NCBI RefSeq assembly: GCF_032154225.1
Contig: NZ_JALDYF010000012.1
Span: 45,017-109,016 of the forward strand
Length of the DNA: 64,000 nt
DNA from: Psychrobacillus sp032154225
Lineage (GTDB): Bacteria; Bacillota; Bacilli; Bacillales_A; Planococcaceae
Direction: 5' to 3'
In this document: piece after piece, positions 17,059-25,273 of the stretch
Layout of the letters: each line of letters opens with the position of its first letter
Numbering within the stretch: the first letter of the stretch is position 1
Program-made: the position numbers and the translations under genes
The notes under the pieces: generated by a model
The model's input: only the letters and a program-made list of their open reading frames with translations
What the model was told of the DNA's origin: nothing
The model's database searches: none

Positions 17059-17926
17059 AAATATATGGCCTTAACTCAGTCAGCGACAAATAATGATCAA
17101 AACCTTCCACCCTTGAAACTGGTGACTTTTCCTTCTCTTTTTGTCTATTCATAATCTCTTCAAACGTTAAAGGATTCGGTGCCGGTAACTCATTTGCCTG
17201 CACTTGTAATTTATTATCAAACTGATTAAAAAACGCATTTGCGAACAATCGATAGCCTTCCATTGTCGGATGAACATCTACAGAATTCGGCAATAAATCC
17301 TTTGCATTTAAACCAAATGATTCCTCAACAGACACATAAGTTGCCCCATTCGCCTCTGCTTGCTTTTTTAAAATCGCATGAAGCATATTCAATTCTTTAT
17401 GAATACCATGCTTTTGAGACTCGCGAACATGCGGATAGGCAAAATAATAGCCCATCACATACACTTTTGCCTTTGGGGCTACCGTTTGTACCTCTTGAAT
17501 AATATCTTCAATATTTTTACGCACATTATTTAACGCAAAATCAGCATGAATTTGTTGATAAGCGACTGAGCCACTCGACGGATTTACTTGAACAAGTCTC
17601 AACAAATCGTTCGCCCCTGCCGAAATAGTAACGACCGTTGCATTTTTAAGTAACTCCTTAGCTTCCGGAGTTCGCACAGTTTTTAATACGTCTGCTGTTG
17701 TATAGCCAGGAAATGCTAGTGCCTTCGAATAAAATGCTAACTGATTAGACCTAGTTAATTCCTGAGCGATTAAATCTGAATACCCAGCATCAATTGCTCT
17801 ATTCGGTGTTTGACCTGCCGCAAGTGAATCCCCTAAAGCAATATATACAATAGGCTCCTTTGCCTGTGCAGTCATCGACGTAGATATAACGACTAAAATG
17901 ACGAATGCCGCTATCCATTTTTTCAT
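17057..17926 (-). CDS. secreted SGNH/GDSL hydrolase
   Basis: The 289-residue protein begins with a signal peptide (hydrophobic residues 4-20, cleavage near AQA-KE). The SGNH blocks are YIALGDSLAAG (Ser), the Gly in FPGYTTADV, SAGANDLL (Asn), and DVHPTMEGY (Asp/His). It is an exported esterase, lipase or wall-polymer deacylase of the GDSL family; the substrate is unknown. It follows the M29 gene by 13 bp, with AGGGAGGTG as the ribosome binding site, and is last in a three-gene operon. Confidence 0.88.
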   Translation of the reverse strand: MKKWIAAFVILVVISTSMTAQAKEPIVYIALGDSLAAGQTPNRAIDAGYSDLIAQELTRSNQLAFYSKALAFPGYTTADVLKTVRTPEAKELLKNATVVTISAGANDLLRLVQVNPSSGSVAYQQIHADFALNNVRKNIEDIIQEVQTVAPKAKVYVMGYYFAYPHVRESQKHGIHKELNMLHAILKKQAEANGATYVSVEESFGLNAKDLLPNSVDVHPTMEGYRLFANAFFNQFDNKLQVQANELPAPNPLTFEEIMNRQKEKEKSPVSRVEGFDHYLSLTELRPYI

Positions 17927-17939
17927 TCAAGACACCTCC

Positions 17940-19169
17940 CTAAAACGCCCACGTACCTTTAAGAAAAATAGGCTCCATCGTTCCATCTTCTAGCTCACCT
18001 AAAATGTCCATATCAGCACTACCAATCATGAAGTCTTCGTGTACGATGGACGTATTTAGTCCAAGATTCTCAAGCTCCTCATGAGATAAACCTCTAGCAT
18101 CTTCCACACAAGTTGGGTAGGCTTCTCCTATAGCAAAATGATTCGATGCATTTTCATCGAAAAGTGTATTAAAGAACAATACATTTGATGCGGAAATAGG
18201 TGATTCATGTGGAACTAAAGCGATTTCCCCTAAATATTTTGCACCAGCATCTGTTTGTATAAATTCCTTTAAAAGTTCTTCGCCAATACCAGCTTGTACT
18301 TTTGTAATAGCTCCATTTAAGAATGTTAATGTAAAGTCATCAATGATATTTCCTTGGTACACTAATGGTTTCGTATTTCTTACATACCCGTTTACACCCG
18401 TTTTTAGAGGTGCAGTATATACTTCCTCTGTTGGCATATTCGCAATGAAAGGAACACTTTGCCCATTTTTACTAGCTCCTGAAAGCCAAATATGTCCTTT
18501 AGGAAGCTCTACTTGAATATCCGTACCATCTGCTTTGTAATGCAGCTTTTTAAAGCACTTTGCATTCAGTAATGTAGCACGACTTTCTAAATGATTGATA
18601 TGCTCTTTCCATTGTTGAACCGCAGTCCCATCCCCAATTCGTACTACTTGGAAAATAAGGTCCCAAAGAGCTGGCATTTGATAATCTTTTTCTAAATGAG
18701 AAAAAACTTTTGCTGCCCATTTTTCGGAAGGCATTGCAACGATGGACCAAGTAATTTCATCATTCATTACTGCTTTTCTATAGTTTGCTAAAGCTTTTCC
18801 GCTCGCTTTTTGGAAGTTTGAAATTCTGTCGATTGAAACACCTTCGAGCAAATCTGGATTATCGGCATCAATCCATAATAATGCGCCTTTATTTTCAATT
18901 AGTTCATCCCTTTGCATTGCAGCCCATTTAGGAAATTCGTGAAATGCATCGTCAGGAGCTAAATCGTAAAATAAGCGTGCATTTACTTCATCTGTATAAT
19001 TTACATCTACTCGTTTTGCCCCAGCTTCATACGCCTTTTTCACAATAAGTCTTGTAAATTCAATTGTATCAGTCGTTGTATTAATAAGAAGAGGTTGGTC
19101 CTTTTGAATATTTAGTCCAACTTTTACAACTAGCTCTGCATACTCTTCTAGTTTTTGTTGAAAATCCAT
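17940..19169 (-). CDS. M29 family aminopeptidase, second copy
   Basis: The 409 residues are collinear with the product of 4119-5351. They keep the M29 ligands in PTEEVYT, LGEIALVP, ASNHFAIG and VHEDFMIG. In the last motif the order is His-Glu-Asp rather than His-Val-Asp, so His and Asp are kept. It is a cytoplasmic, two-metal aminopeptidase. It lies 3 bp after the helicase gene and 13 bp before the GDSL gene. The operon context gives no clear shared pathway. Divergence from the other copy suggests an old duplication or separate acquisition. Confidence 0.92.
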   Translation of the reverse strand: MDFQQKLEEYAELVVKVGLNIQKDQPLLINTTTDTIEFTRLIVKKAYEAGAKRVDVNYTDEVNARLFYDLAPDDAFHEFPKWAAMQRDELIENKGALLWIDADNPDLLEGVSIDRISNFQKASGKALANYRKAVMNDEITWSIVAMPSEKWAAKVFSHLEKDYQMPALWDLIFQVVRIGDGTAVQQWKEHINHLESRATLLNAKCFKKLHYKADGTDIQVELPKGHIWLSGASKNGQSVPFIANMPTEEVYTAPLKTGVNGYVRNTKPLVYQGNIIDDFTLTFLNGAITKVQAGIGEELLKEFIQTDAGAKYLGEIALVPHESPISASNVLFFNTLFDENASNHFAIGEAYPTCVEDARGLSHEELENLGLNTSIVHEDFMIGSADMDILGELEDGTMEPIFLKGTWAF

Positions 19170-19172
19170 TAA

Positions 19173-20336
19173 TTATTTCCCCTTTTTCGGTAAAATCTTT
19201 GAAGATCCTTCTATTAACTTGCCTTGATGCCATACTTTTTGAAGTGGTTTACTTGGAAGCTCTTTCGTCCATTTTTTATACGTTTTTTCATCATGATAGG
19301 ACAATAAAGTTAATACTTCTCCGTCTTTACCTGCACGGCCTGTTCTCCCAGAACGATGTAAATATTGTTCGATAGAATGTGGTACATCTACATGAATTAC
19401 ATGCGTTAAACCTGAAATATCTAATCCCCTTGCAGCAACATCAGTAGCAATTAAAATACGCACTTTGCCATTTTTAAAATCGTCTAATGCCTTTTTACGC
19501 TCATCTTTTTTCATTTCCGAATGAAGAGACACGATTGGTGCATCGCGATAAGTTAATTTTGATTCTTTCATTAACAACTGATCTAAACTGTTTACAAATG
19601 CTAGCCCTCTCATCCCTTCTAGATGGGAAAGTCTTCGTAGCAATTCCGTTTTATCACGAATTTCTGTTTTTACGAAACTATGGATAACCTCGCCTTTTGC
19701 AGGTATTTCTTCTGCAGTAACTTGTATACGAACAGGATTCTTCATCAATCGTTCAGCTACTAGCTCAATTTCTTCTGTAATCGTAGCTGATGCAACAACT
19801 AATTGTCGCTCCATTGTCGCGTCAATTAGGCCTTTTACTGTTGTCCGGTGTTCTCTACTTAACAGTTGGTCTCCTTCGTCTAACACGACTATTTTAATCT
19901 CATGCATTTTTAGCTTTTTCGATTTCATTAGCTCCTGCAATCGTCCTGGAGTTCCTACAACAATTTGAGGTTTCTTTTTCAGTTTCTCAATTTGTCTTTG
20001 CATATTTGCTCCACCGATTAATTGAGTAACTGAAATATCCGTTCCTTCCGTCCACTCACGGAAAACTTCCACGATTTGCATGCCTAATTCTTGAGAAGGT
20101 ACGATAATTAAAGCTTGCGTTTGTTTTAATGAAGGATTTACTTTTTGTAAAATAGGAAGAACGAACGCAAGTGTTTTTCCTGTTCCAGTTGGTGATTCCG
20201 CAACAATATCTGAACCGTCTAACATATGTGGGATTAGTTGTGTTTGAATCGGCATTTCATAAGTAAAATTTGCTTTTGCCCATTTCTCTTGTAGTGTTTC
20301 GTTTAAGTTTTGTAAAAAAGTCAATTTATTTTCCAC
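19173..20336 (-). CDS. DEAD-box-type RNA helicase (YfmL-like)
   Basis: The 387-residue protein has the two RecA domains with Q motif (MPIQTQ), motif I SPTGTGKT, Ia PSQEL, II DEGD, III SAT, V RILIATDVAARGLDI and VI HRSGRTGRAG. Motif II is DEGD, not DEAD. It has almost no C-terminal extension, like the short YfmL-type helicases linked to ribosome assembly and cold growth in Bacillus (family knowledge). The listed start is GTG; a TTG twelve bases further in has a better spaced GAGGTGG, so the N-terminus may be four residues shorter. Confidence 0.88.
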   Translation of the reverse strand: MENKLTFLQNLNETLQEKWAKANFTYEMPIQTQLIPHMLDGSDIVAESPTGTGKTLAFVLPILQKVNPSLKQTQALIIVPSQELGMQIVEVFREWTEGTDISVTQLIGGANMQRQIEKLKKKPQIVVGTPGRLQELMKSKKLKMHEIKIVVLDEGDQLLSREHRTTVKGLIDATMERQLVVASATITEEIELVAERLMKNPVRIQVTAEEIPAKGEVIHSFVKTEIRDKTELLRRLSHLEGMRGLAFVNSLDQLLMKESKLTYRDAPIVSLHSEMKKDERKKALDDFKNGKVRILIATDVAARGLDISGLTHVIHVDVPHSIEQYLHRSGRTGRAGKDGEVLTLLSYHDEKTYKKWTKELPSKPLQKVWHQGKLIEGSSKILPKKGK

Positions 20337-20424
20337 CTCATCTGTATTTGAGTCAAGTGTACCATATTTATGTTATCGACCATTACCTATACGAAATAGA
20401 TAGAAAACACTATTTTTTTATACT

Positions 20425-21708
20425 TTAATCAAAATTATAAACTACTTTTTCGCTTTCACCCGTTTGCATATTTTTTATACGATAAGCTCCGTTTATAATT
20501 TCATCGTTTCCTAATACAATGACATGTGCAACACCTTCACGATTAGCCCTTTCCATTGCCTTATTCACTTTTTTATTGGATAGTTCCACCTCTACTCGTT
20601 TACCTTGGGATCGTAAGTTTGTTGCCAGCTTAAGTGCTTCCTTTACCGTTCCCATTGGAATAATATAAATATCTATCACCGAGCTTTTATTCACCCTTTC
20701 CAATAATTCAAATGCATAGTAAATAACATCTAATCCAAATGAAATACCTACTGTTGCAAAAGTCTTATCGGAATTTAAAAGCCCCCCAATAGCATTGTCA
20801 TAACGTCCACCACTTCCAATACTTGAGCGAATTGTACCATCTGCTAAAAAGATTTCATAAATTGTTCCTGTATAAATTTCAAGTCCTCTTACTAAAAATG
20901 GGTTAAAAATACATATGCCTTGAATTTCGAGTGCTTCTAAATAAATCGTAAGCTCGGCTAATTCTTGTAAGCCTTCTTGCACGTTACTATTTTCCTGATC
21001 CCACTGTTTAAAGCTTTGTATTGTTAACTGTCCTTTGGATTCAATAAAAGCTTTGATTTGAGCCAAGCTATTGGAAGATAATTGTAGTTGAGCTAACTCA
21101 TCCATCATTGACTCAACAGAGACTTTTTCCATCTTATCTAACACTAAAATGACACGATTCATAACCCCTTCAGGAACCTCGAATTGTTGGAGTAAACCAT
21201 ATAGAAGTTTACGGTTATTATATTGAATCTCAACATTCACGTTAAGCTTTTTAAAAGCATCTAACGCCATCATCATTAATTCTGCCTCTGCCGCCTGTGA
21301 TTCTATCCCTACAATATCTACATCACATTGAGTAAATTCACGATAACGGCCCGCTTTAATTGGACCATCTCGAAATACTTTTCCAATTTCATAACGTTTA
21401 AACGGCATAGGAATAGTTGGATTCATCGCTACAACTTTTGCGAATGGTATCGTCAAATCGTAGCGAAGTGCTAGATCTCGTTCACCACGATCAGTTAATG
21501 TATACATCTCCTGTAAAATTTCCGCACCCCCCGCATACTTAGATGCCATTAAATCTGTGTAATTCAAAATAGGTGTTTCCAAAGGATTGCAGCCATATGC
21601 AATAAATGTGTCTTCTAATGTTCTTCGAATGTTTCGTCTGATTATTTCTTGTTTAGGTAAATAATCTTGTGTACCTCTTACGTTTTGATAATCCATTTTT
21701 TTCATCAT
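20425..21708 (-). CDS. second histidyl-tRNA synthetase-like protein (HisS2)
   Basis: The 427-residue class II synthetase has motif 2 (YEIGKVFRDGPIKAGRYREF), the histidine motifs LVRGLEIYTGTIYE and SIGSGGRYD, and a complete C-terminal anticodon-binding domain (from about residue 335). It is therefore not a HisZ subunit, which lacks that domain. Motif 3 reads VGISFGLDVIYY: the usual Glu-Arg pair is Leu-Asp, so the conserved ATP-binding Arg seems missing. It may charge tRNA-His with altered kinetics or serve another role. It stands alone, under a promoter, a His-rich leader peptide and a terminator, which predicts induction by histidine starvation. Confidence 0.85.
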   Translation of the reverse strand: MMKKMDYQNVRGTQDYLPKQEIIRRNIRRTLEDTFIAYGCNPLETPILNYTDLMASKYAGGAEILQEMYTLTDRGERDLALRYDLTIPFAKVVAMNPTIPMPFKRYEIGKVFRDGPIKAGRYREFTQCDVDIVGIESQAAEAELMMMALDAFKKLNVNVEIQYNNRKLLYGLLQQFEVPEGVMNRVILVLDKMEKVSVESMMDELAQLQLSSNSLAQIKAFIESKGQLTIQSFKQWDQENSNVQEGLQELAELTIYLEALEIQGICIFNPFLVRGLEIYTGTIYEIFLADGTIRSSIGSGGRYDNAIGGLLNSDKTFATVGISFGLDVIYYAFELLERVNKSSVIDIYIIPMGTVKEALKLATNLRSQGKRVEVELSNKKVNKAMERANREGVAHVIVLGNDEIINGAYRIKNMQTGESEKVVYNFD

Positions 21709-21736
21709 AATAATCCTCTTTTCTCATTTTTGACAA

Positions 21737-21786
21737 ATAAAAAAATCGTCCTAACATAAGCTCCAATGCGGCTTAGTTATACGATT
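21737..21786 (-). terminator. attenuator terminator before hisS2
   Basis: On the minus strand AATCGTATAACTAAGC pairs with GCTTATGTTAGGACGATT (two small bulges), followed by a run of T. It lies about 30 bp before the hisS2 start and must be read through for expression. Confidence 0.82.
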
Positions 21787-21795
21787 CAACGAAAA

Positions 21796-21837
21796 TAATC
21801 TTCCTATGTAGATATAAAAATATCAATAGTAAGATTA
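21796..21837 (-). promoter_or_regulatory. upstream hairpin of the hisS2 attenuator
   Basis: TAATCTTACTA and TAGGAAGATTA pair with one mismatch over 11 bp. The 5' arm begins at the stop codon of the leader peptide, so a ribosome stalled on or released from the leader would decide whether it forms. This is the pause/antiterminator position in ribosome-mediated attenuators. Confidence 0.6.
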
Positions 21838-21885
21838 GTTAATATGATGATGTGAAGTTGTATTCGTTAGTTGTTGGAATAGCAT
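21835..21885 (-). CDS. histidine-rich leader peptide of hisS2
   Basis: The frame encodes 16 residues, MLFQQLTNTTSHHHIN, with three consecutive His codons (all CAT) five codons before the stop. AAGGAGGG lies 5 nt before the ATG, and a TTGACA-N17-TATTAT promoter lies about 25 bp further up. The stop codon falls in the first of two hairpins, the second of which is a terminator. Slow decoding of the His codons would let the ribosome mask the first hairpin and permit transcription into hisS2 (inference by analogy with the his and trp leaders of enterobacteria). Confidence 0.85.
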   Translation of the reverse strand: MLFQQLTNTTSHHHIN

Positions 21886-21911
21886 AGGAACCCTCCTTGT
21901 ATATTGTTGTA

Positions 21912-21940
21912 ATAATACGAATTTACGAACTACTTGTCAA
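21912..21940 (-). promoter_or_regulatory. hisS2 promoter
   Basis: The minus strand carries TTGACA (21935-21940), exactly 17 bp, then TATTAT (21912-21917). The leader peptide ribosome binding site starts 13 bp downstream of the -10. Confidence 0.85.
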
Positions 21941-22018
21941 GTTATTATTGATTTGGCAAAAAAATCGATTGTAATTTGATATATGCAATTCTACTTTTAA
22001 ATACATGTTTGTTATACT

Positions 22019-22035
22019 AAATCAGAGTCTGATTT
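22019..22035. repeat. 17-bp perfect palindrome
   Basis: AAATCAGA-G-TCTGATTT lies alone in the spacer between the hisS2 promoter and a converging terminator. On the plus strand a 15-codon frame starting at 22077 (MDVRNIVFD...) follows. That frame could be the leftover start of a HAD-type gene. The palindrome could be an operator of that lost gene. Confidence 0.55.
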
Positions 22036-22123
22036 CGGAAGTGCCCTTTAATAATAAAATAGTGGGTGTTGAAATAATGGATGTAAGAAATATAGTATTT
22101 GATTGCTCGTACTTTCATTTTTA

Positions 22124-22151
22124 AAAAAAGTACTACAAAAAAGTAGCACTT
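22124..22151 (-). terminator. terminator after the Fbp-like gene
   Basis: AAGTGCTAC and GTAGTACTT pair around a T-rich loop, followed by a T tract on the minus strand. Confidence 0.75.
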
Positions 22152-22307
22152 CTAGTTTTCTTTTTTTGTTGTATATTCTTTCATTAGCTCATATAAATCG
22201 GCCTGATACAATTGCTTGCCATTCACTTTATAGACCCCTCTATTCATTAACTCTTCCATAATAACTTCACGTTTCTCGTTGAGTTTATATCCTTTTATGT
22301 TCATCAT
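22152..22307 (-). CDS. small basic protein, Fur-regulated basic protein (Fbp)-like
   Basis: The frame encodes 51 residues. The core ELMNRGVYKVNGKQLYQADL resembles the FbpA family pattern (helix, GIYK, QLYELTLxEL). In Bacillus subtilis, FbpA-type peptides are Fur-controlled and work with the FsrA small RNA in iron sparing. I see no Fur box here, so the role is inferred from family resemblance only. It starts 2 bp after the vanZ stop and ends in a terminator, so it is cotranscribed with vanZ. Confidence 0.55.
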   Translation of the reverse strand: MMNIKGYKLNEKREVIMEELMNRGVYKVNGKQLYQADLYELMKEYTTKKEN

Positions 22308-22309
22308 AT

Positions 22310-22900
22310 TTATACTCTTCTTTCCTTAACTTTTTTAAACACTTCCGTAAACTTAGGAAATCCTTTTAAAACAAACAAATAAATCAAATAGCCAATCAGC
22401 GCCCCCAGCGTATTTAACCAAAGATCATCCACATCACTGCTTCTATTTTGAGGCAACTGCATTACTTCGATAAAAATAGAAATACATAGCCCTGCTAAAA
22501 TTGTAAACGGAAAACGGACCATTCTTCTAAACAATAGCGGTAACAGAAAACCAATAGGAATAAAAAGAATAATATTCCCAAGAAAATTAATATAAAATGG
22601 CTCCCAAAAACCTAAATATACAATGGCATTATATGTTTCTTTTACTACTCGAAACAAATCCAAATTCACACTTGTACTACCTGGTTGTACTAATCCAGAT
22701 TTAGGTATGATTGTTTGTGAAAACAAACCTACTAGCACTAACGCCAGTAAAAGTACCCCTAGCTCATGAATACTTTCTTTTAACTGGAACCCTCTTTTTT
22801 TCCATCTAACTAGCCGCCATACAATAACGATAGGTAATGCTATGCAAGCGAAAAAAAGCATATCGTCTAAATACTGAATTATTACGTTCACTATATCCAC
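22310..22900 (-). CDS. VanZ family membrane protein
   Basis: The 196-residue protein has five hydrophobic segments and the VanZ-like core FLGNIILFIPIGFLLPLLF, ending in SSDVDDLWLNTLGALIGYLIY. VanZ proteins give low-level teicoplanin resistance in some enterococci, but most chromosomal members have no proven function. The start appears to be GTG with a distant GGAG. It lies 53 bp downstream of the AAA ATPase gene, with the Fbp-like gene after it. Confidence 0.82.
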   Translation of the reverse strand: MDIVNVIIQYLDDMLFFACIALPIVIVWRLVRWKKRGFQLKESIHELGVLLLALVLVGLFSQTIIPKSGLVQPGSTSVNLDLFRVVKETYNAIVYLGFWEPFYINFLGNIILFIPIGFLLPLLFRRMVRFPFTILAGLCISIFIEVMQLPQNRSSDVDDLWLNTLGALIGYLIYLFVLKGFPKFTEVFKKVKERRV

Positions 22901-22953
22901 TCTTTTCTATTACTCCACTTTATAACGTATTCGCACCGTATAATGTTTCCCTA

Positions 22954-23685
22954 CTATTCACCTTCCAATAATTCTTTTAAAAACTTTTCACGGTGATCAA
23001 AAAAGTATTTTGTTATTTGATAATGGCCTGTCAATTCATATTCTATTTCCTCAACTTTTCCATGATCAAAACTCAATATCGTTGCGTCCGGATAACCTAA
23101 AATAATGGGCGAATGCGTGGCAATAATGAACTGACACTCTTCCTCCACTACAAGGTCATGCATAATGCGCATAAACGTTAGCTGTCTTTGAGGAGATAAG
23201 GCTGCTTCTGGCTCATCCAATAAATAAATAGCCCTTCCATTAAAGCGATTTAAAAATAAGGACAGAAATGATTCTCCGTGCGACTGTTCATGGAGTGATT
23301 TTCCGCCGTAACTATCTAGTACGCCTGGCCTTTCTCTTTCTAGCTGATCAATATGCGAGGCAAATTGATAAAATGATTCTGCTCGTAAGAAAAATCCATT
23401 CGTTACTTTTGGCATCCACGATAAGCGTATGTATTTTCCTAACGCACTTTCTGCAGCATCTACGTCATATAAATTATTGCGACTTCCTCCCGCTGTATTA
23501 AACTCGCAGTTGTCTGCTATTCCTTCGAGCAAAGTGGATTTTCCCGTACCATTTTCTCCTACTAAAAAAGTCACATTATTCGTAAGCTCTATTTCTGTCA
23601 GGCTATTAATTGTTGGTATCGTAAATGGATAATCATTGCTTAAATTGGGCTCATCTTTTAAAATCGAGATTTTATTTAAAAACAT
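22954..23685 (-). CDS. AAA/ABC-type ATPase (AAA_21-like)
   Basis: The 243-residue soluble protein has Walker A VGENGTGKSTLL near residue 42, a signature-like SHGESFLSLF near 135, Walker B AIYLLDEPEAALS near 153, and the switch His in FIIATHSP near 190. It has no membrane part and no partner permease. Such stand-alone ATPases resemble RecF/SMC-like or OLD-type heads and their roles vary; none can be assigned. A strong site (AGGAGGAGG) precedes the ATG. It is divergent from the DUF3298-type gene. Confidence 0.78.
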   Translation of the reverse strand: MFLNKISILKDEPNLSNDYPFTIPTINSLTEIELTNNVTFLVGENGTGKSTLLEGIADNCEFNTAGGSRNNLYDVDAAESALGKYIRLSWMPKVTNGFFLRAESFYQFASHIDQLERERPGVLDSYGGKSLHEQSHGESFLSLFLNRFNGRAIYLLDEPEAALSPQRQLTFMRIMHDLVVEEECQFIIATHSPIILGYPDATILSFDHGKVEEIEYELTGHYQITKYFFDHREKFLKELLEGE

Positions 23686-23739
23686 ATGTACCTCCTCCTA
23701 TTCATAAAATTTATTATTATAATGGAAAGGACGTGGAAC

Positions 23740-24348
23740 ATGAATCTTCCGGTCCATATCGAGTCAAAGCATCTATTTAAGCCATCCCCAAAAGTAAGTG
23801 TCTACTATCCACTTGTTGCTAAGCTACCTGATTCTTCTGTTCAAAAAAAGATGAATCTGGATATTATTTCTCAATCGAATAACTTAGTAATTGACCAAGG
23901 TTTTTACAATGAAAATTTAGTTGAAATGATCGGCTATTTTGAAATTAAAAATAACCAGCGTGCTATTTTAAGCTTATCATTGATTGTATACTCTTTTACT
24001 GGTGGTGCGCACGGAATAACTATTTGCAAGCCATTAACTTTTGACGTTGCTACTGGAAAGCTTTATTCCTTAAAGGATTTATTTAAACAGAACAGCGATT
24101 ATGTGAAGGTTCTATCGACCATCATAGCAAGAAAAATACGCGAATGGGAAATACCAGTTCTAGAAGAATTCAGAGAAATACGAGTAGATCAAGATTTTTA
24201 TATCGCTGATCATTGTTTAGTCATTTTTTTTCAAGTATACGAAATTACGCCTTATGTCTACAACTTTCCATATTTCCCGATTCCAATTAAAGACATTGAA
24301 AACATTATTCGACCAGGTGGACCACTTGAAATAATGCTCCCATTTTAG
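23740..24348 (+). CDS. DUF3298/DUF4163-type protein
   Basis: The protein has about 202 residues. The segment LSLIVYSFTGGAHGITICKP and the later VDQDFYIADHCLVIFFQVYEITPY match the DUF4163-DUF3298 pattern seen in RsiV and the N-terminal part of PdaC-like proteins. Those are usually anchored extracellular domains, but here the start at 23740 (AAAGGA 8 nt upstream) leaves no signal peptide. An ATG at 23686 would add a hydrophobic stretch but has no ribosome binding site. The true N-terminus therefore decides whether it is exported. Confidence 0.65.
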   Translation: MNLPVHIESKHLFKPSPKVSVYYPLVAKLPDSSVQKKMNLDIISQSNNLVIDQGFYNENLVEMIGYFEIKNNQRAILSLSLIVYSFTGGAHGITICKPLTFDVATGKLYSLKDLFKQNSDYVKVLSTIIARKIREWEIPVLEEFREIRVDQDFYIADHCLVIFFQVYEITPYVYNFPYFPIPIKDIENIIRPGGPLEIMLPF

Positions 24349-24355
24349 TGACAGT

Positions 24356-24399
24356 CTCTCTTCACTAAGGTAAAGTATTAGGTAAGTTAGTGAAGGGAG
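24356..24399 (+). promoter_or_regulatory. hairpin holding the ribosome binding site of the HAD gene
   Basis: CTCTCTTCACTAA (24356-24368) pairs with TTAGTGAAGGGAG (24387-24399), 13 bp with one mismatch. The right arm contains AAGGGAG, the ribosome binding site of the ATG at 24409. It may also act as a weak terminator for the gene before (TTTT follows). Confidence 0.6.
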
Positions 24400-24408
24400 A
24401 TTTTGAAT

Positions 24409-25185
24409 ATGAAAGCGATATTTTTTGATTTAGATGATACTTTATTATGGGATAAAAAAAGCGTGGAGACTGCATTTCAAAAAACATGTGAATATGCAGC
24501 GGCAAAAGTAAATGTTGATCCAACTGCTTTAGAGCAAGCTGTTCGTGAAGAAGCGAGTGCATTGTACGATAGCTACGAAACACGTCCTTTTACACAAATG
24601 ATTGGCATCAATCCATTTGAAGGATTATGGGGTGTTTTTGATGACCCGAATGAAAACTTCCAGAAAATGAAATCTATCGTACCCGCCTATCGAAAAGCTG
24701 CATGGACAAATGGATTGGCTAAACTAGGAGTTCAAGACGAGGCACTTGGAAGTGAACTTGCAGAATACTTCCCACAAATGCGAAAAGAGAATCCATATAC
24801 ATATGAAGAAACATATGAAATTCTAGATAAATTGAAAGGTAAATATAAGCTTGTCTTAATAACAAATGGCTCACCAAGCCTTCAAAATAGTAAATTAGAA
24901 ATTACATCCGATATTGCTCCTTACTTCGATCACATTATTATTTCTGGAGCATTCGGTAAAGGTAAGCCTGATCCAACCATTTTTGAGCACGCATTAGAAA
25001 CTGTCGGCTTGGAAAATCATGAGGTACTTATGGTTGGAGATAATCTTATGACTGACGTACTTGGTGCTTCAAAGGTAGGAATTCAATCTGTATGGATTAA
25101 TCGTGAAAATAAAGCAGCGAACGAAGAAATAAAACCCACATATACAATCGAAAATTTACTTGAACTATTCACTATTTTAAACTAA
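24409..25185 (+). CDS. HAD-superfamily hydrolase; candidate phosphoserine phosphatase
   Basis: The 258-residue protein has the HAD motifs: I FFDLDDTLLW at residue 4, II LVLITNG near 155, III Lys in GKGKPDPTIF near 185, and IV MVGDNLMTDV near 210. The cap domain is of the C1 helical type. It resembles the YsaA-like HAD phosphatases of Bacillales. It is convergent with the serA-aminotransferase operon, and the third serine step (serB) is otherwise missing here, so phosphoserine phosphatase is a reasonable inference. The ribosome binding site is inside a 13-bp hairpin. The ATG at 24409 is preferred to a TTG at 24403. Confidence 0.82.
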   Translation: MKAIFFDLDDTLLWDKKSVETAFQKTCEYAAAKVNVDPTALEQAVREEASALYDSYETRPFTQMIGINPFEGLWGVFDDPNENFQKMKSIVPAYRKAAWTNGLAKLGVQDEALGSELAEYFPQMRKENPYTYEETYEILDKLKGKYKLVLITNGSPSLQNSKLEITSDIAPYFDHIIISGAFGKGKPDPTIFEHALETVGLENHEVLMVGDNLMTDVLGASKVGIQSVWINRENKAANEEIKPTYTIENLLELFTILN

Positions 25186-25186
25186 T

Positions 25187-25227
25187 AAAAGGCCTGTTTC
25201 GTTTTACACAAAACAGGCCATTTTTTT
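25187..25227 (+). terminator. bidirectional terminator between HAD gene and serA
   Basis: AAAAGGCCTGTTT pairs with AAACAGGCCATTTTTTT around an 11-nt loop. It lies between converging genes. Confidence 0.88.
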
Positions 25228-25273
25228 GTTATTCAAGTGGTTTTCCAACTAAATTAGATTGCTACACCTTCTA

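Noticed and set aside
21709..21940. T-box before hisS2
   Set aside because: No GGTGGNACCGCG-like sequence or stem I motif; the His-codon leader and two hairpins explain the region instead.
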